Source: Chaenocephalus aceratus (lineage: Eukaryota > Chordata > Actinopteri > Perciformes > Channichthyidae). From it: a DNA stretch of 64,000 nucleotides. The stretch spans positions 23,336,227 to 23,400,226 of the forward strand of contig CM043808.1 in assembly GCA_023974075.1 (NCBI GenBank), in the 5' to 3' direction. Below are positions 1 to 10,707 of this stretch, in pieces. The position numbers and the translations under genes are program-made. Every line of letters starts with the position of its first letter. Position 1 is the first letter of the stretch. The notes beneath the pieces are model-generated. The model did no database searches, had not been told where the DNA came from, and was given only the letters and a program-made list of their open reading frames with translations.

Positions 1-464
1 TTAGCCATCACTACTTAAGTGCCTTAAAATGCATAGCTACTACAGGACTATTGTATTTGACTGCATTGAATTTGTAGACATTACATTAATTAATTTAATA
101 ACATTGGCTTCTATGCTAACACTACAGAATTAATACATAAATATCTTAAATAGAGTCAAATATACGGTGTTTTTCAGGCTGTGAAACTACTTTAGCAACA
201 TCATATTACATTTTGGGAATGAGCAGAACCATAGAAAAGAAAAACAGATTTAATCAAATAGTGTTATTATTCAGAACATGTTAAGTATTATGTTTTCAAC
301 CATTGAAAGGGCAATGAAGTAAGTTGTACAATATCATTGGGTCACGCAAGCATGCGAGTAACTTTCAACATGTTGTCATTTTATCCTCAATTCCTATATT
401 ACATTTTAAGGAGTAATGATGGTCAGGACTTCTCTAGGTGTTTTTATATTAGACATTTAGAGGG

Positions 465-651
465 GGTGCACCGTTCCTGGAGGTACTGCAATACCAGGTC
501 GATGCGTGGAGTGGACGGAGCAAGCCCCTATTCCATCTCCCTATTCCAAAAATCAATTTAATATATGGTCCCCGGGTAGGGGACGTATCAGATATTAAAC
601 TGATAAGAACAGATACTACACTTGATCTTAGCCAAAAGGCCGAGAAGCGAT
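465..651 (-). ncRNA. rnu2: U2 spliceosomal snRNA, copy 1
   Basis: U2 snRNA pairs with the intron branch point in the major spliceosome. Read on the minus strand the gene starts ATCGCTTCTCGGCC at 651 and ends near GGTGCACC at 465 (about 187 nt, usual length 187-191). The branch-point recognition element GTAGTA is at 614-619, the Sm-binding site GATTTTTGG is near 546-554, and the 3' stem-loops follow. A possible 3'-box-like run (GTCTAATATAAAAAC) lies just past the 3' end near 442-456. No difference from the other two copies is seen in the transcribed part. Confidence 0.96.
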
Positions 652-692
652 ACTGCAAATGGGCCAGCAGGAAAGGTGTGATTCTCTGCACT

Positions 693-712
693 GTTACTTT
701 AAGTGATGGTTC
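693..712 (-). promoter_or_regulatory. U2 copy 1 proximal sequence element (PSE)
   Basis: On the minus strand this reads GAACCATCACTTAAAGTAAC, at -42 to -61 from the U2 5' end. That is the place and general form of the vertebrate snRNA PSE bound by SNAPc. Unit 2 carries the same sequence at the same distance. No TATA box is seen, as expected for a Pol II snRNA gene. Confidence 0.7.
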
Positions 713-1340
713 AACATGTTTATTTTAATTACAAAAAACAAAGCAACAAAAGGAAACACGCTTTTTCATGTTATAGAAACATTCACCACCAATACATGCA
801 TCAACAGGACACTTTTGTTAAAAAATGTTATAATAGTGAAGCGAGTTTAAGTTATTTCTAGTCACATGATGTCCTTCTAGCCAATTAGCCATCACTACTT
901 AAGTGCCTTAAAATGCATAGCTACTACAGGACTATTGTATTTGACTGCATTGAATTTGTAGACATTAAATTAATTAATTTAATAACATTGGCTTCTATGC
1001 TAACACTACAGAATTAATACATAAATGTCTTAAATAGAGTCAAATATACGGTGTTTTTCAGGCTGTGAAACTACTTTAGCAACATCATATTACATTTTGG
1101 GAATGAGCAGAACCATAGAAAAGAAAAACAGATTTAATCAAATAGTGTTATTATTCAGAACATGTTAAGTATTATGTTTTCAACCATTGAAAGGGCAATG
1201 AAGTAAGTTGTACAATATCATTGGGTCACGCAAGCATGCGAGTAACTTTCAACATGTTGTCATTTTATCCTCAATTCCTATATTACATTTTAAGGAGTAA
1301 TGATGGTCTCTCGGTGTTTTTATATTAGACATTTAGAGGG

Positions 1341-1527
1341 GGTGCACCGTTCCTGGAGGTACTGCAATACCAGGTCGATGCGTGGAGTGGACGGAGCAAG
1401 CCCCTATTCCATCTCCCTATTCCAAAAATCAATTTAATATATGGTCCCCGGGTAGGGGACGTATCAGATATTAAACTGATAAGAACAGATACTACACTTG
1501 ATCTTAGCCAAAAGGCCGAGAAGCGAT
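1341..1527 (-). ncRNA. rnu2: U2 spliceosomal snRNA, copy 2
   Basis: The same 187-nt U2 sequence as copies 1 and 3, with the 5' end at 1527 and the 3' end near 1341. The GTAGTA branch-point element and Sm site are intact. The downstream flank is about 10 bp shorter than in copies 1 and 3 (around 1306), so the spacer 3' of this gene differs although the gene and the upstream PSE do not. Confidence 0.96.
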
Positions 1528-1568
1528 ACTGCAAATGGGCCAGCAGGAAAGGTGTGATTTTCTGCACT

Positions 1569-1588
1569 GTTACTTTAAGTGATGGTTC
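1569..1588 (-). promoter_or_regulatory. U2 copy 2 proximal sequence element (PSE)
   Basis: Identical in sequence and distance (-42 to -61) to the PSE of copy 1. Confidence 0.7.
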
Positions 1589-2226
1589 AACATATTTATT
1601 TGAATTACAAAAACAAAGCAACAAAAGGAAACACGCTTTTTCATGTATAGTAACATTCAGCACCAACAAATGCATCAACAGGACATTTTTATTAGAAAAT
1701 GTTATGATAGTGAAGCCAGTTAAAGTTGTTTTTCGAGACACATGATGTCGTTCTGGACAATTAGCCATCACTACCAAAGTACCTTAAAATGCGTAGCTAC
1801 TACAGGACTATTGTATTTGACTGCATTGAATTTGTAGACATTAAAAATTCATTAATTTAATAACATTGGCTTCTATGCTAACACTACAGAATTAATACAT
1901 AAATATCTTAAATAGAGTCAAATACACAGTGTTTCTCAGGCTTTGAATCTACTTTAGCAACATCATATTACTTTTTGAGAATGAGCAGAACCATAGAAAA
2001 GAAAAACAGATTTAATCAAATAGTGTTATTATTCAGAACATGTTAAGTATTATGTTTTCAACCATTGAAAGGGCAATGAAGTAAGTTGTACAATATCATT
2101 GGGTCACGCAAGCATGCGAGTAACTTTCAACATGTTGTCATTTTATCCTCAATTCCTATATTACATTTTAAGGAGTAATGATGGTCAGGACTTCTCTAGG
2201 TGTTTTTATATTAGACATTTAGAGGG

Positions 2227-2413
2227 GGTGCACCGTTCCTGGAGGTACTGCAATACCAGGTCGATGCGTGGAGTGGACGGAGCAAGCCCCTATTCCATCT
2301 CCCTATTCCAAAAATCAATTTAATATATGGTCCCCGGGTAGGGGACGTATCAGATATTAAACTGATAAGAACAGATACTACACTTGATCTTAGCCAAAAG
2401 GCCGAGAAGCGAT
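2227..2413 (-). ncRNA. rnu2: U2 spliceosomal snRNA, copy 3 (outermost unit)
   Basis: Full 187-nt U2 gene with the 5' end at 2413, all internal elements intact and no visible change from copies 1 and 2. It is the last unit of the array. Its gene body is conserved, but its promoter has drifted (see the PSE at 2455-2474), so it could be less active or differently regulated. Confidence 0.95.
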
Positions 2414-2454
2414 ACCGCAAATAGGCCAGCAGGAAAGGTGTGATTCTCTGCACT

Positions 2455-2474
2455 GTTACTTTCAGAAACGGTTC
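2455..2474 (-). promoter_or_regulatory. Diverged PSE of U2 copy 3
   Basis: Lies at -42 to -61 like the other PSEs but reads GAACCGTTTCTGAAAGTAAC, about six differences from copies 1 and 2, clustered in the middle. Whether this weakens SNAPc binding cannot be told from sequence alone. Confidence 0.55.
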
Positions 2475-2625
2475 AACTGTTTTTTTTATAATTACAGAAA
2501 ACACAGCAACTAAAGAAAAACGCGCGTTTCTAAGTCATAGTAAGATTCACCACCAATACATGCATACGATCGCATACTTTTGTTGAAGAACGTTACGGTA
2601 GTTAAGCCAGTGTATACTATTTCTG

Positions 2626-2635
2626 GTCACGTGAT
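2626..2635 (-). promoter_or_regulatory. Candidate distal element of U2 copy 3 (E-box type)
   Basis: GTCACGTGAT at -213 to -222, where vertebrate snRNA distal sequence elements normally lie. Units 1 and 2 carry the variants GTCACATGAT (861-870) and ACACATGAT (near 1738) at the same distance. No perfect octamer ATGCAAAT was found there. The role is inferred from position and conservation only. Confidence 0.4.
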
Positions 2636-2689
2636 GCCCTTTTGACCAATAAGGCATCCCTAACAAAGAGTACCTTAAAATGCTTTCTA

Positions 2690-3238
2690 TATCTTTAATA
2701 TATGTACAAGCGTTTCTTTATTCAGTCAAAAATATACGTTTAAGACAAATAATAACTATTTATAAAGACGGGGACGTGTGTGTGGTATACCAAGGAGCAG
2801 AATTAAAACATTTGAGATGTAGTGCCACAAAGATACATAGAGGTCTGTCTCCCTCTTGAGACGGAACTACAAAACTGAAGTAGGTAACTTCAGCAGCTCA
2901 TAAATTCGTCGTGCACTTTGTATTGCAGTCAGAACATATTCCAATACCGGCAAATGTGCCACAATAATTATCTGAAAATGTGCTAAACCCGTTTAAATAT
3001 CACAGAAACAGTACAATTACACCATGGATATTGTAAAACTCATGACACGGACACCGTGATACAAGCGCTCAGCAAAACGTGCACAACATCCGGTTAGTCG
3101 GTTCAAAATAAACGTCAAAATAAGAGTCCATTTCAAAGCAGAAGGAAAAACTGTAAATTAGTTCACCTTTTTTTGAAAATTGTATTTCAAACTGAGAAAG
3201 TTGATTAGATATTTAATGCCAACCCGTTTAAGCAACAC
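2690..3238. other. Intergenic, nothing recognised
   Basis: AT-rich sequence right of the U2 array. No ORF with a family resemblance, no RNA gene and no clear repeat was seen. Confidence 0.5.
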
Positions 3239-3592
3239 TTAAAGGTGGGGTAGGTAATTTTGGAGAAACCAGCTCGAGTGCGCTAGAATTTGAAAATACA
3301 CAACCGGAAAAAATCTGACACTTCCTCACAGAGCCCCTCCTCCAACACACACGAACGCGCACGAGATAAATAGGTGCACAGATGGAAGGCTGACAGGCCA
3401 TCCAGTTATTTTAGCCTGGCCTGCTAAAATGATTGGTCGTGCTTTCTACAGTACTACGGCTTCCACAGATGAAATTGTTTTTTGTATTTATTGTCAAAGC
3501 ATTTAATATATTCATTGCTATCGGGATGTTATGAGCATTCCATAGAATATAACAAAAATAAATGTGAAATAAATTACATACCCCACCTTTAA
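3239..3592. mobile_element. MITE with 16-bp TIRs flanked by TTAA
   Basis: The left end reads TTAA then AGGTGGGGTAGGTAAT; the right end reads ATTACATACCCCACCT then TTAA. The 16-bp inverted repeats differ at one base. The flanking TTAA (3239-3242 and 3589-3592) is the likely target duplication, although TAA would also fit. At about 354 bp with no coding capacity this is a non-autonomous element. TTAA suggests piggyBac- or Kolobok-like mobilisation and TAA suggests PIF/Harbinger; the sequence alone does not decide. Confidence 0.8.
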
Positions 3593-4660
3593 CAATTACG
3601 TAGCATTTAATATTAACAGACTCATTATTTCGCTGCAATAGCGTGAGATTATGGTAATGATAGTATGTAAATATAAGCTAGTTACCGTGACATTAGCTGC
3701 TTTGGGCCAAGGTCACGGAGACAGCCTTAACTGTATAGTTTAGCGATCCTTTCAGATTTAATTAGCAAGGCGTGTTCGCTAATTAGTGGCATTACATCTT
3801 AAAACAAACAGAATAAGATAAATTTACGCAAAAGTAGCATAAAAATGCATATATTTCTCACACTATCACATCTCTGGCCCAAGTAGCCAGTTGCTGCTTC
3901 AGCTAGCACATCAGGTGGCCTCGTGAAGCTAGCACTTAGCTCACGTAAGCAATACAGCATAACTCGACAGAAAACACTTTAAGATTATCTTCAACATTAA
4001 ATATAGTACAGAGGGATTGCGAGGATTAATATTTATATACGCTATGCAAAAAAAACCTGGCTAGTTTTAGCATTTTCCTACCTGAATTGGTCCTCTCGAC
4101 AGCGACAGACCGTGGATCAACGGCTTGCAAGTGGAAAGTTATAAACTGCGTCATGTCAATGTCATGTGACAACTATTTCTAAAACTGACCAGAAGGGGCG
4201 GTGTTTACCTGTTTAAAGATATTTTGAATGCACGTACAAAGGTTTTGTTTATCAACGCTTTTAATATTTACTGGTGATTCAAATAAAACTTAAAATCACC
4301 TATTTTTTTTTTTTAATGAGACATGTTTTGGGCTTCAGTGGGGCTGCAGCAATTACTATTAAAAAAGTTACGGTTTAGTGCTTTGATGGGGCCGGAAAAG
4401 TCATTTATATTGTTCAAATACCACACATTTAAAAGAAAATTGTGTGTTTCTCTCAGTTTTGCAAAAGACTGTTGTTTCATGAATTCTCATCGATTGAAGG
4501 AACTCTGGTCACTTGAAGAGGGCAATGTTTATTAGATTGGACATTAAGTAGACTGACCATTTATCCAACGATCAGTAAGTGCTAGACTATACATAGTTTT
4601 ACGGCCAATAAGTTTTATCCTCGAAAATGTTGAAATGTAATGTTGTCACACATCCTTCGT
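3593..4660. other. Intergenic, no gene recognised apart from the candidate exon at 4082
   Basis: AT-rich spacer with short ORFs that resemble nothing known to me. Confidence 0.45.
4082..4190 (-). other. Possible non-coding first exon of a minus-strand gene
   Basis: On the minus strand a moderately GC-rich, CpG-containing stretch ends in CAATTCAG followed by the donor-like GTAGGA at 4081. It resembles a 5' UTR exon of a gene that would read leftward, but no further exon is visible before the U2 array. Low support. Confidence 0.2.
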
Positions 4661-4669
4661 GTTCAACTT

Positions 4670-4850
4670 TCTGCAGAATTACTACATTTACTTTTTGTAC
4701 TTTCAGTACACTTTGCTGATATTACTTCTGTACATTTACTTACGTGGTATTTGCAGGACTTTAACTTGTAATGGAGATTTTTTTAAATAAATGTATTGGT
4801 ACTTTTTTACTCAAGTAAAGATGCTGAATACTTCTTCCATCACTGTTTAC
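4670..4850. repeat. Dispersed fish repeat (TACTCAAGTAAA type)
   Basis: The alternating tact/agta phrases ending in ACTCAAGTAAAGATGCTG and CTTCCATCACTG are of a kind I recall as very common in teleost genomes. No coding capacity; exact ends not determined. Confidence 0.45.
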
Positions 4851-4907
4851 CATTAACACAAATCACTTATGGGCGTCAGTCGATGCTCTTATTCTGAAAA
4901 AAACACG

Positions 4908-4916
4908 ACCGGAAGT
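4908..4916 (+). promoter_or_regulatory. ETS/GABP-type site in dynlt1 promoter
   Basis: ACCGGAAGT, a strong ETS-family core, lies about 45 bp upstream of the dynlt1 ATG. This is common in TATA-less housekeeping promoters. Confidence 0.5.
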
Positions 4917-4958
4917 CATATTACTAAAGAAAATTGGTTCATTTCGGAGGCAGTAGCA

Positions 4959-6236
4959 ATGGACGAGGATCAGACAGAAGAGGAGGTGGGTTCGTAATAA
5001 CTTAACTAGTAATTACATATATATGAATCAAATAGAAAACACTATTTCATCTACCATAACATTCGTTGAAGGGTGTCCTACTTTGTAACTTATATTGTTA
5101 ATTGTTTGTCCAGAAAGTAGAAGACAGCCATGTCGACATGCTAGCTTAAACTGAACTGTTTTGTTTTTAACCCGACAGACTACGTTCGTCGTTGATGAAG
5201 TGAGCAAAATAATAAAAGAGGTAAGCAAAAAGACACTGGCTTTTGATTCACCCACAAAATATAGATTTTATCGGTTAACGCTAACATTTCTACCTTGTGT
5301 TAAGCAAACTGTTGGTTGCCAAGGACACAGTAACGGTTGCTATGCAACGTCATTATCTAGTATAATTTGCAGTTTAATGTATTTCAATATTCTGAATAAA
5401 TTGTATTTATGCATTTTGTTCATAAAACTGTGTCGTATTTCAGTATTAATGCAATGGTATGACCTATATAGACGATTTATATACTAGTGCTGGGTGACTT
5501 AAGTTATCAAATAAATGTAGTAAAAAATACAATATTTCCCCTCTGATTTGTAGTAGATTAAAAGTTTAAAGTAGCAGTAAATACAATACAGCTTTATTTA
5601 TAAAGCACTTTAAAACCTCCAGACCAAAGTGCTGTACAGTCAAATAGGAGGAAATTAACCTAATCACTTCCCACCACTGGGTTGGTCAGTTCCTAATTAA
5701 TACTATGATGTTTAAATTGTCTCTGTAGTCAGTGGAAGCCACCATAGGAGCAAATGCCTACCAGCACAGCCGAGTGAACCAGTGGACCACCAGCGTAGTG
5801 GAGCAGTGCCTCAGTCAACTCAGCAAGCTGGGGAAGCCTTTCAAATATATTGGTACATACGCTGCAGCAGTAAAACAAATATATTATGATGGTTCCTTGG
5901 CTGTATGGGGTTGGTACTGAAAAATAATGTATTTTTTTCCCACAGTTACCTGTATCATCATGCAGAAAACCGGAGCAGGTCTGCAAACAGCGAGCACATG
6001 CTTCTGGGACAACTCTACTGATGGTAAAATACAATAGTGATGTTGCTTTAAATGTTTGTTTCCTCTTCTGCAAATGATCAACTTTCAAAAGCTGTATTTC
6101 TTCAGTAAATATAAATGTGTAAATGTAAAGGTCATACTAAGTTTGGTGTGCATTACACCCAACAGGAAGCTGTGTGGTGAGATGGGAGAACAAGTCCATG
6201 TACTGCATCGTCAGTGTTTTTGGGCTGGCCATCTGA
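4959..6236 (+). CDS. dynlt1: Dynein light chain Tctex-type 1
   Basis: Light chain of cytoplasmic dynein; it dimerises and tethers cargo to the dynein intermediate chain. Five coding exons with GT-AG introns: 4959-4985, 5179-5220, 5729-5852, 5946-6023 and 6166-6236, totalling 342 nt, 113 aa plus stop, the usual length of the family. Recognisable blocks include FVVDEV (residues 12-17), [12 protein letters not shown], the central [11 protein letters not shown], the [13 protein letters not shown] loop, and the C-terminal [12 protein letters not shown]. These fit Dynlt1 better than Dynlt3. The start follows a CAGTAGCA context and begins MDEDQTEEE. An ETS site lies just upstream and a polyadenylation signal ATTAAA is at 6360-6365. 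The gene is convergent with tmem181, as I recall from mammals. Confidence 0.95.
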
Positions 6237-6359
6237 ACCAACTACAATGCTGTGTTTGAAATTGTTGGGCTTTTATATATTTTTCAGAACCAGTCTGTTA
6301 TGTTCAGACATGCTGGCAATATTTGAATGACATCTTGTGTTTTTATATAAGTGCAATTA

Positions 6360-6397
6360 ATTAAAACAATACTGTGCTGTATATACTTTGCTTTATT
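6360..6397. terminator. Convergent polyadenylation signals of dynlt1 (+) and tmem181 (-)
   Basis: ATTAAA on the plus strand at 6360-6365 would serve dynlt1. AATAAA on the minus strand (TTTATT at 6392-6397) would serve tmem181, giving it a 3' UTR of about 1.2 kb. Cleavage sites 10-30 nt beyond each signal would make the transcripts abut or overlap. Confidence 0.5.
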
Positions 6398-7576
6398 TAC
6401 ATGTGACATGAAATTGCTACATGTACAGCTTTTATCTCATGAAGCAACACAAATTGCAAAAACATCCAAAATATCAGGTCCCACAATATCACTTTATCAC
6501 CTTGAATCAAAATGTACATTTATGTCAAAGCATTTACAAATTCATGACTGCAGAATTTTTTTGAAGAAATGTAAAGACAAGGCACCATCTTGATTAGAAT
6601 ACATATTGAGAGATTAGTTTTAAAGTATATAAAACTAAGAAATGTTAGGAAATCTACGGAACAAAAACATTACTTAAAATAATATGTTCTGCATTACGCA
6701 AAATATATTTGGCCAATACTGTAACTACTGTACATGCTGGGATAAGAAATGTTCATGATAAATCAGTAGTTCATTTACATAAAGTGGTGTAAAATCCACA
6801 CAATTCATCAAACACCATTCATCCAGGGAGTCAGATAATACAGTATCAAATGTCCTAACTTTTCAGCAAATAAATTAAATTCTTACCCAAGTGCAATTAC
6901 AAAGCTGCTTTTCATGAATTAGTCGGAAGAGTGTTAAAAATGAAGTAGTACCTACTCCAGCGATAAGGCTCTCTCTTCCAATATGTTGGAATAACAAAAA
7001 AAGATTGTTAACAGCCAACACTGCTTTGGCACTTTTTTATTCCCCGTCAAATCACTGATGTTGTGTTTGAGTCTGCTGCTGTGGAACACGTTTATTTTGC
7101 TTTCTACCAGCAGTATAGGTTTACTCCACTTTGGCCATAAAAATGAATTATCATTATTGTCAGAGAGCTGAAAGGAATGGCAAAAACCACACAGTGCAAT
7201 AGGGAGACAACAGTGGTTCAACACAAAGCGTTAAAATAACATTGATTTCTCCGAAAAAGATCCCCAATCGATATTAGCACTTTTCCCGATTATATCCGAC
7301 TATCGGCTTGTGAAGAAATGCTGCTGGGTAGCAGGAAAAGAGTTTACAAACTGGAAAAAATGGCTACATGCCCTAACTTAAAGTAAAAGTACAGTACATT
7401 CAGTAGACATGGAACTTCTTTTAAAAATATAGTTATGTACACTTACAGTATAGCATTCTGTATCACCAATGCAAGTACTCCTTATTTACACCTACACATG
7501 ATATTTTGTTGTTTTCTATTCCTATAGTTTCCAACGGGGACACAAAAGAAGAGCAACATGGCAGTCAGGGGTCCCA
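6398..7576 (-). other. Probable 3' UTR of tmem181
   Basis: No coding sequence after the tmem181 stop at 7577. AT-rich, with an ATATCCGACTATCGGC-type fragment near 7285-7310 that looks like repeat remnant. The extent depends on use of the AATAAA at 6392-6397. Confidence 0.45.
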
Positions 7577-10500
7577 TCAGTCGCTGTCAGTCTCATCCTG
7601 GTACTTGGCGGTTGCTTTGATGGCACGTCCGTTTTGTAAAGGCATGTCTTCATAATCGCTTCTTTACAGAAGAAAAATAAAACATCTGCTGGTTTATACA
7701 CGTTCCCAACAAATGCTTCCCCCCAAACTATAGGGGGTGAGAATTTAATAAGCAATCAAGCAAATGCTTACCCGTATATAACTTCATCATCAGAGTCATT
7801 TAGCATTGAGAAAGCAGGGTTATCCTTCAACTGGGAGTCTGGAAAATAAACAAAATCAGTTAGGTTCATACTTTAATTCATTATCGTATCCACTGTGTTT
7901 TAAATTGTGCTGTATTACCAACCATAAAGTGCATTTTTGGAGGGGGAATACACAAAAGCCAATGTGTACAAGTAAAAGTTGAGTAGACCATAGAATGATA
8001 AAAATTCAGCTGGTATGTCTGGAGTTAAGGAACCATTTATCACTTTTAAAATAATCAACATGGTGTCTCACATGGTGTCTCACATGGAATATTGAAGTGA
8101 AGTCATTGTCTAAAAATAAAATATTTTTGGAAAGGATATAGTTCTGGTAATGAGTAGACAGTGCAGCGACAAAATTGTTTTGGAGAGCCTTGGCACCAAA
8201 CCTCAGGTAGAGAATGACCATGCTGGAGGACAAAGAGAAACAGCGTAATTTAAAACCAAATCAACCACAAATAGGCTTTTAAACAGGCCTCTTAGGATTT
8301 ACTTAAAACGTACCTTATAACAAGGACCACAAAGGTCAGCGCTGTCAAAAACCGGAGCCGGAGATCTAGTGATAGAAAACACACAGCACGTTAATGTTAC
8401 CATGGTAAAGCAATAACTGTGATTAAGTCAGATGTGTGTTGTGCTGTGATACCTGAGTAAGGCATGTTCTTCAGTTCAGAACAAGCTCTGACGACCAGGA
8501 AGATCAGGTAAAGAATGTAGAAGGCAACTACAATCAGGAAGAAGACCTTCATACCCTGCAGAAATATATTGGGTCTTTATTAAACTGATGGGAAAAATAA
8601 GACAAACATTGAGGGGTGAATTCACAAAAAACAATGCAAGGCTTTTGCAGGCAACCTAACCACAAATAAGAAAAACAATTATCTGAAAAGTAGCCACTAA
8701 TACAGCCCTACAGTAACTGCAATGCCTAGCAGATAGTGTATCGATGCTCCTGTGCTATTTGAACCGATTTACATTCAGTGTTAAATTGTCCCATTTCTGG
8801 CAAATTAGCCCAACAGTCCAATCCACAAAGATCAGCGCTAACAGCCACACAGTTACAGTCAAATTAATAGCGTCTTCATTGTGTGTTCATTAGGTTAGTC
8901 CCATCCACACTCTCCAGTGATTATGGAAGCCGATTGAGACCAGACAATGACATCGTAATACTTGTTTTCAAATTAATACATTTTGGGAAAGAGAGAAATA
9001 AATGTATAAAGATTCCCTACATGCCTTTTATGAAAACACATGAGAATATTGAAAACAGAGCTTTATATGGAGCAGATAGTGGGTACTGATGCGGGTGCAA
9101 TCAGCAGACGCAGTCCATTCTTTGTGAATTTTCCCCTGGCTGTATCAAATATAACAGTCCTGTCCAAAAACCTGTACCACAACCTTTTAAAAAAAAGAGT
9201 CTTACCTGAAAGTTCACTATGTCCACTTTATACTGATAGGTAGGGTCTTGGAGTTCATTGACCCTGCAAATACAGAGGAAGGGAGTAGATGTATTCAGTC
9301 CTGTTGTGATTAACATTATTAATCAGGCTGTTAGTGGACAGTTGGGTCAGACTTACGTTTGCCATATGCCCAGTGTGACAGCTGAGAGCCACAGGAGCCC
9401 TACAATGACCAGCTTAGGAAGGTAGAAGGTCAGACATTTCCTCTCACCCTGTGGAAACAACATAAACACATGAAATAAGATTTGTAAAAGCTTAAAATGA
9501 GAGGAAACCCTTATATGCACAATGTGTCATTTTCTGCCACTAGAGTCACTCAAACCACACAATAACAATAGAAGTTTGGGGGGTGAAGTAGCCGGGGATC
9601 ATGGGAGTTTTTGTCTTTGCTGTCTGCCAAATTATACAGAGGTCTCCTCCTCTCAAAAACAAACAAAAAAGCTGCTCTAAATGATCAAACACTGAATAAA
9701 ACACTTTCATGATGAAAATGTATGTGTTTCTGTTGCTAAGGTTTGGTCAGCTTGTTACCTGATAACTTAAAATAAAAGCATACAACTAAACCTTTATCCA
9801 GTTAAAAAAATATAGTTACAAAATGCCTAAAAAGCGTATTGTAAACATGTGGATTTAACCTGGATAAAAAGTGAATTAATGACAGCTTCCTACGGAGCCC
9901 TGGAGGGTTCATTGAGAGAAAAATAAATAAAACGTGGCCACGCTTTAGTAACTCGTGCGCACGAGTAACTAAAGCGTGCGCACGAGTTAATAAAGCATGG
10001 CCTCGTTTTATTTAAATTGAGGGATTCCTGTCCGTGACTCACAGAATCTGCTGCTGCCCACAGCTGTTTTATAGAAGGAAAGCATCCTTCACTTTATGAA
10101 ATCTCTGTGGCACCAGTGGCCTGTACTACGAAGCAGGATTTGCTATTTACACTATTCATTCATGAAGTATGACGCTGCGCTGTCAGCATGCGTCTCCATG
10201 TTTGTGATTGGTCAAATGTTGGTAACCCCGTCCCTTTCACGTGAACGCGCTCTCAACCGGACAGAGAAACCCTGGTTGATTTGCTGAGTTGATAACCAGC
10301 TTCGTAGGACCGCTTAGCGACATCGCGTTTGTTAGGGTTAGTTAAGCCGGGTAAATCAAACATATCCAGGGTCTGTTGAACTGGCTTCGTCGTACTGGGC
10401 GCTGGAGGCAGTAACGTGTAATTCAGCAGAATCTGAGAAGAGCAGCACCAGCTGCAAAGAGCGGTGCCTTTTACTGTTTACTTCACTGCGTTGCCCTTCA

Positions 10501-10622
10501 TTAGAACCGCTGGATAGAGATCGAGGCTGCTACGTTTAACCACACACACCTCTACACACATCGAACTACCAGAGTATTCCCCCTCGTTTTATGAAGGATA
10601 TGTCCTGTCACCAGGGCGCATG

Positions 10623-10707
<85 letters not shown>

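Larger units (their letters stand above)
1..2690 (-). repeat. Tandem array of U2 snRNA gene units (about 0.88 kb each)
   Basis: Three consecutive units, each one U2 gene plus spacer, are seen. The U2 5' ends sit at 651, 1527 and 2413, giving spacings of 876 and 886 bp. The conserved block CCTTAAAATGC recurs at 22, 906, 1782 and 2673. The block at 22 belongs to the promoter of a further U2 gene beyond the left edge, so the array continues leftward. The first two units are nearly identical across spacer and gene. The last unit agrees through the gene but diverges progressively in its promoter side (2440-2690), after which similarity stops, marking the right end of the array. Unit 2 lacks about 10 bp near 1306 that units 1 and 3 keep. 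Confidence 0.93.

Noticed and set aside
449..2504. Repeated minus-strand ORFs of 80-150 codons and plus-strand ORFs of 74 codons across 337-2504
   Set aside because: They are translations of the U2 snRNA genes and their spacers; the repeats share sequence only because the RNA unit is tandem.
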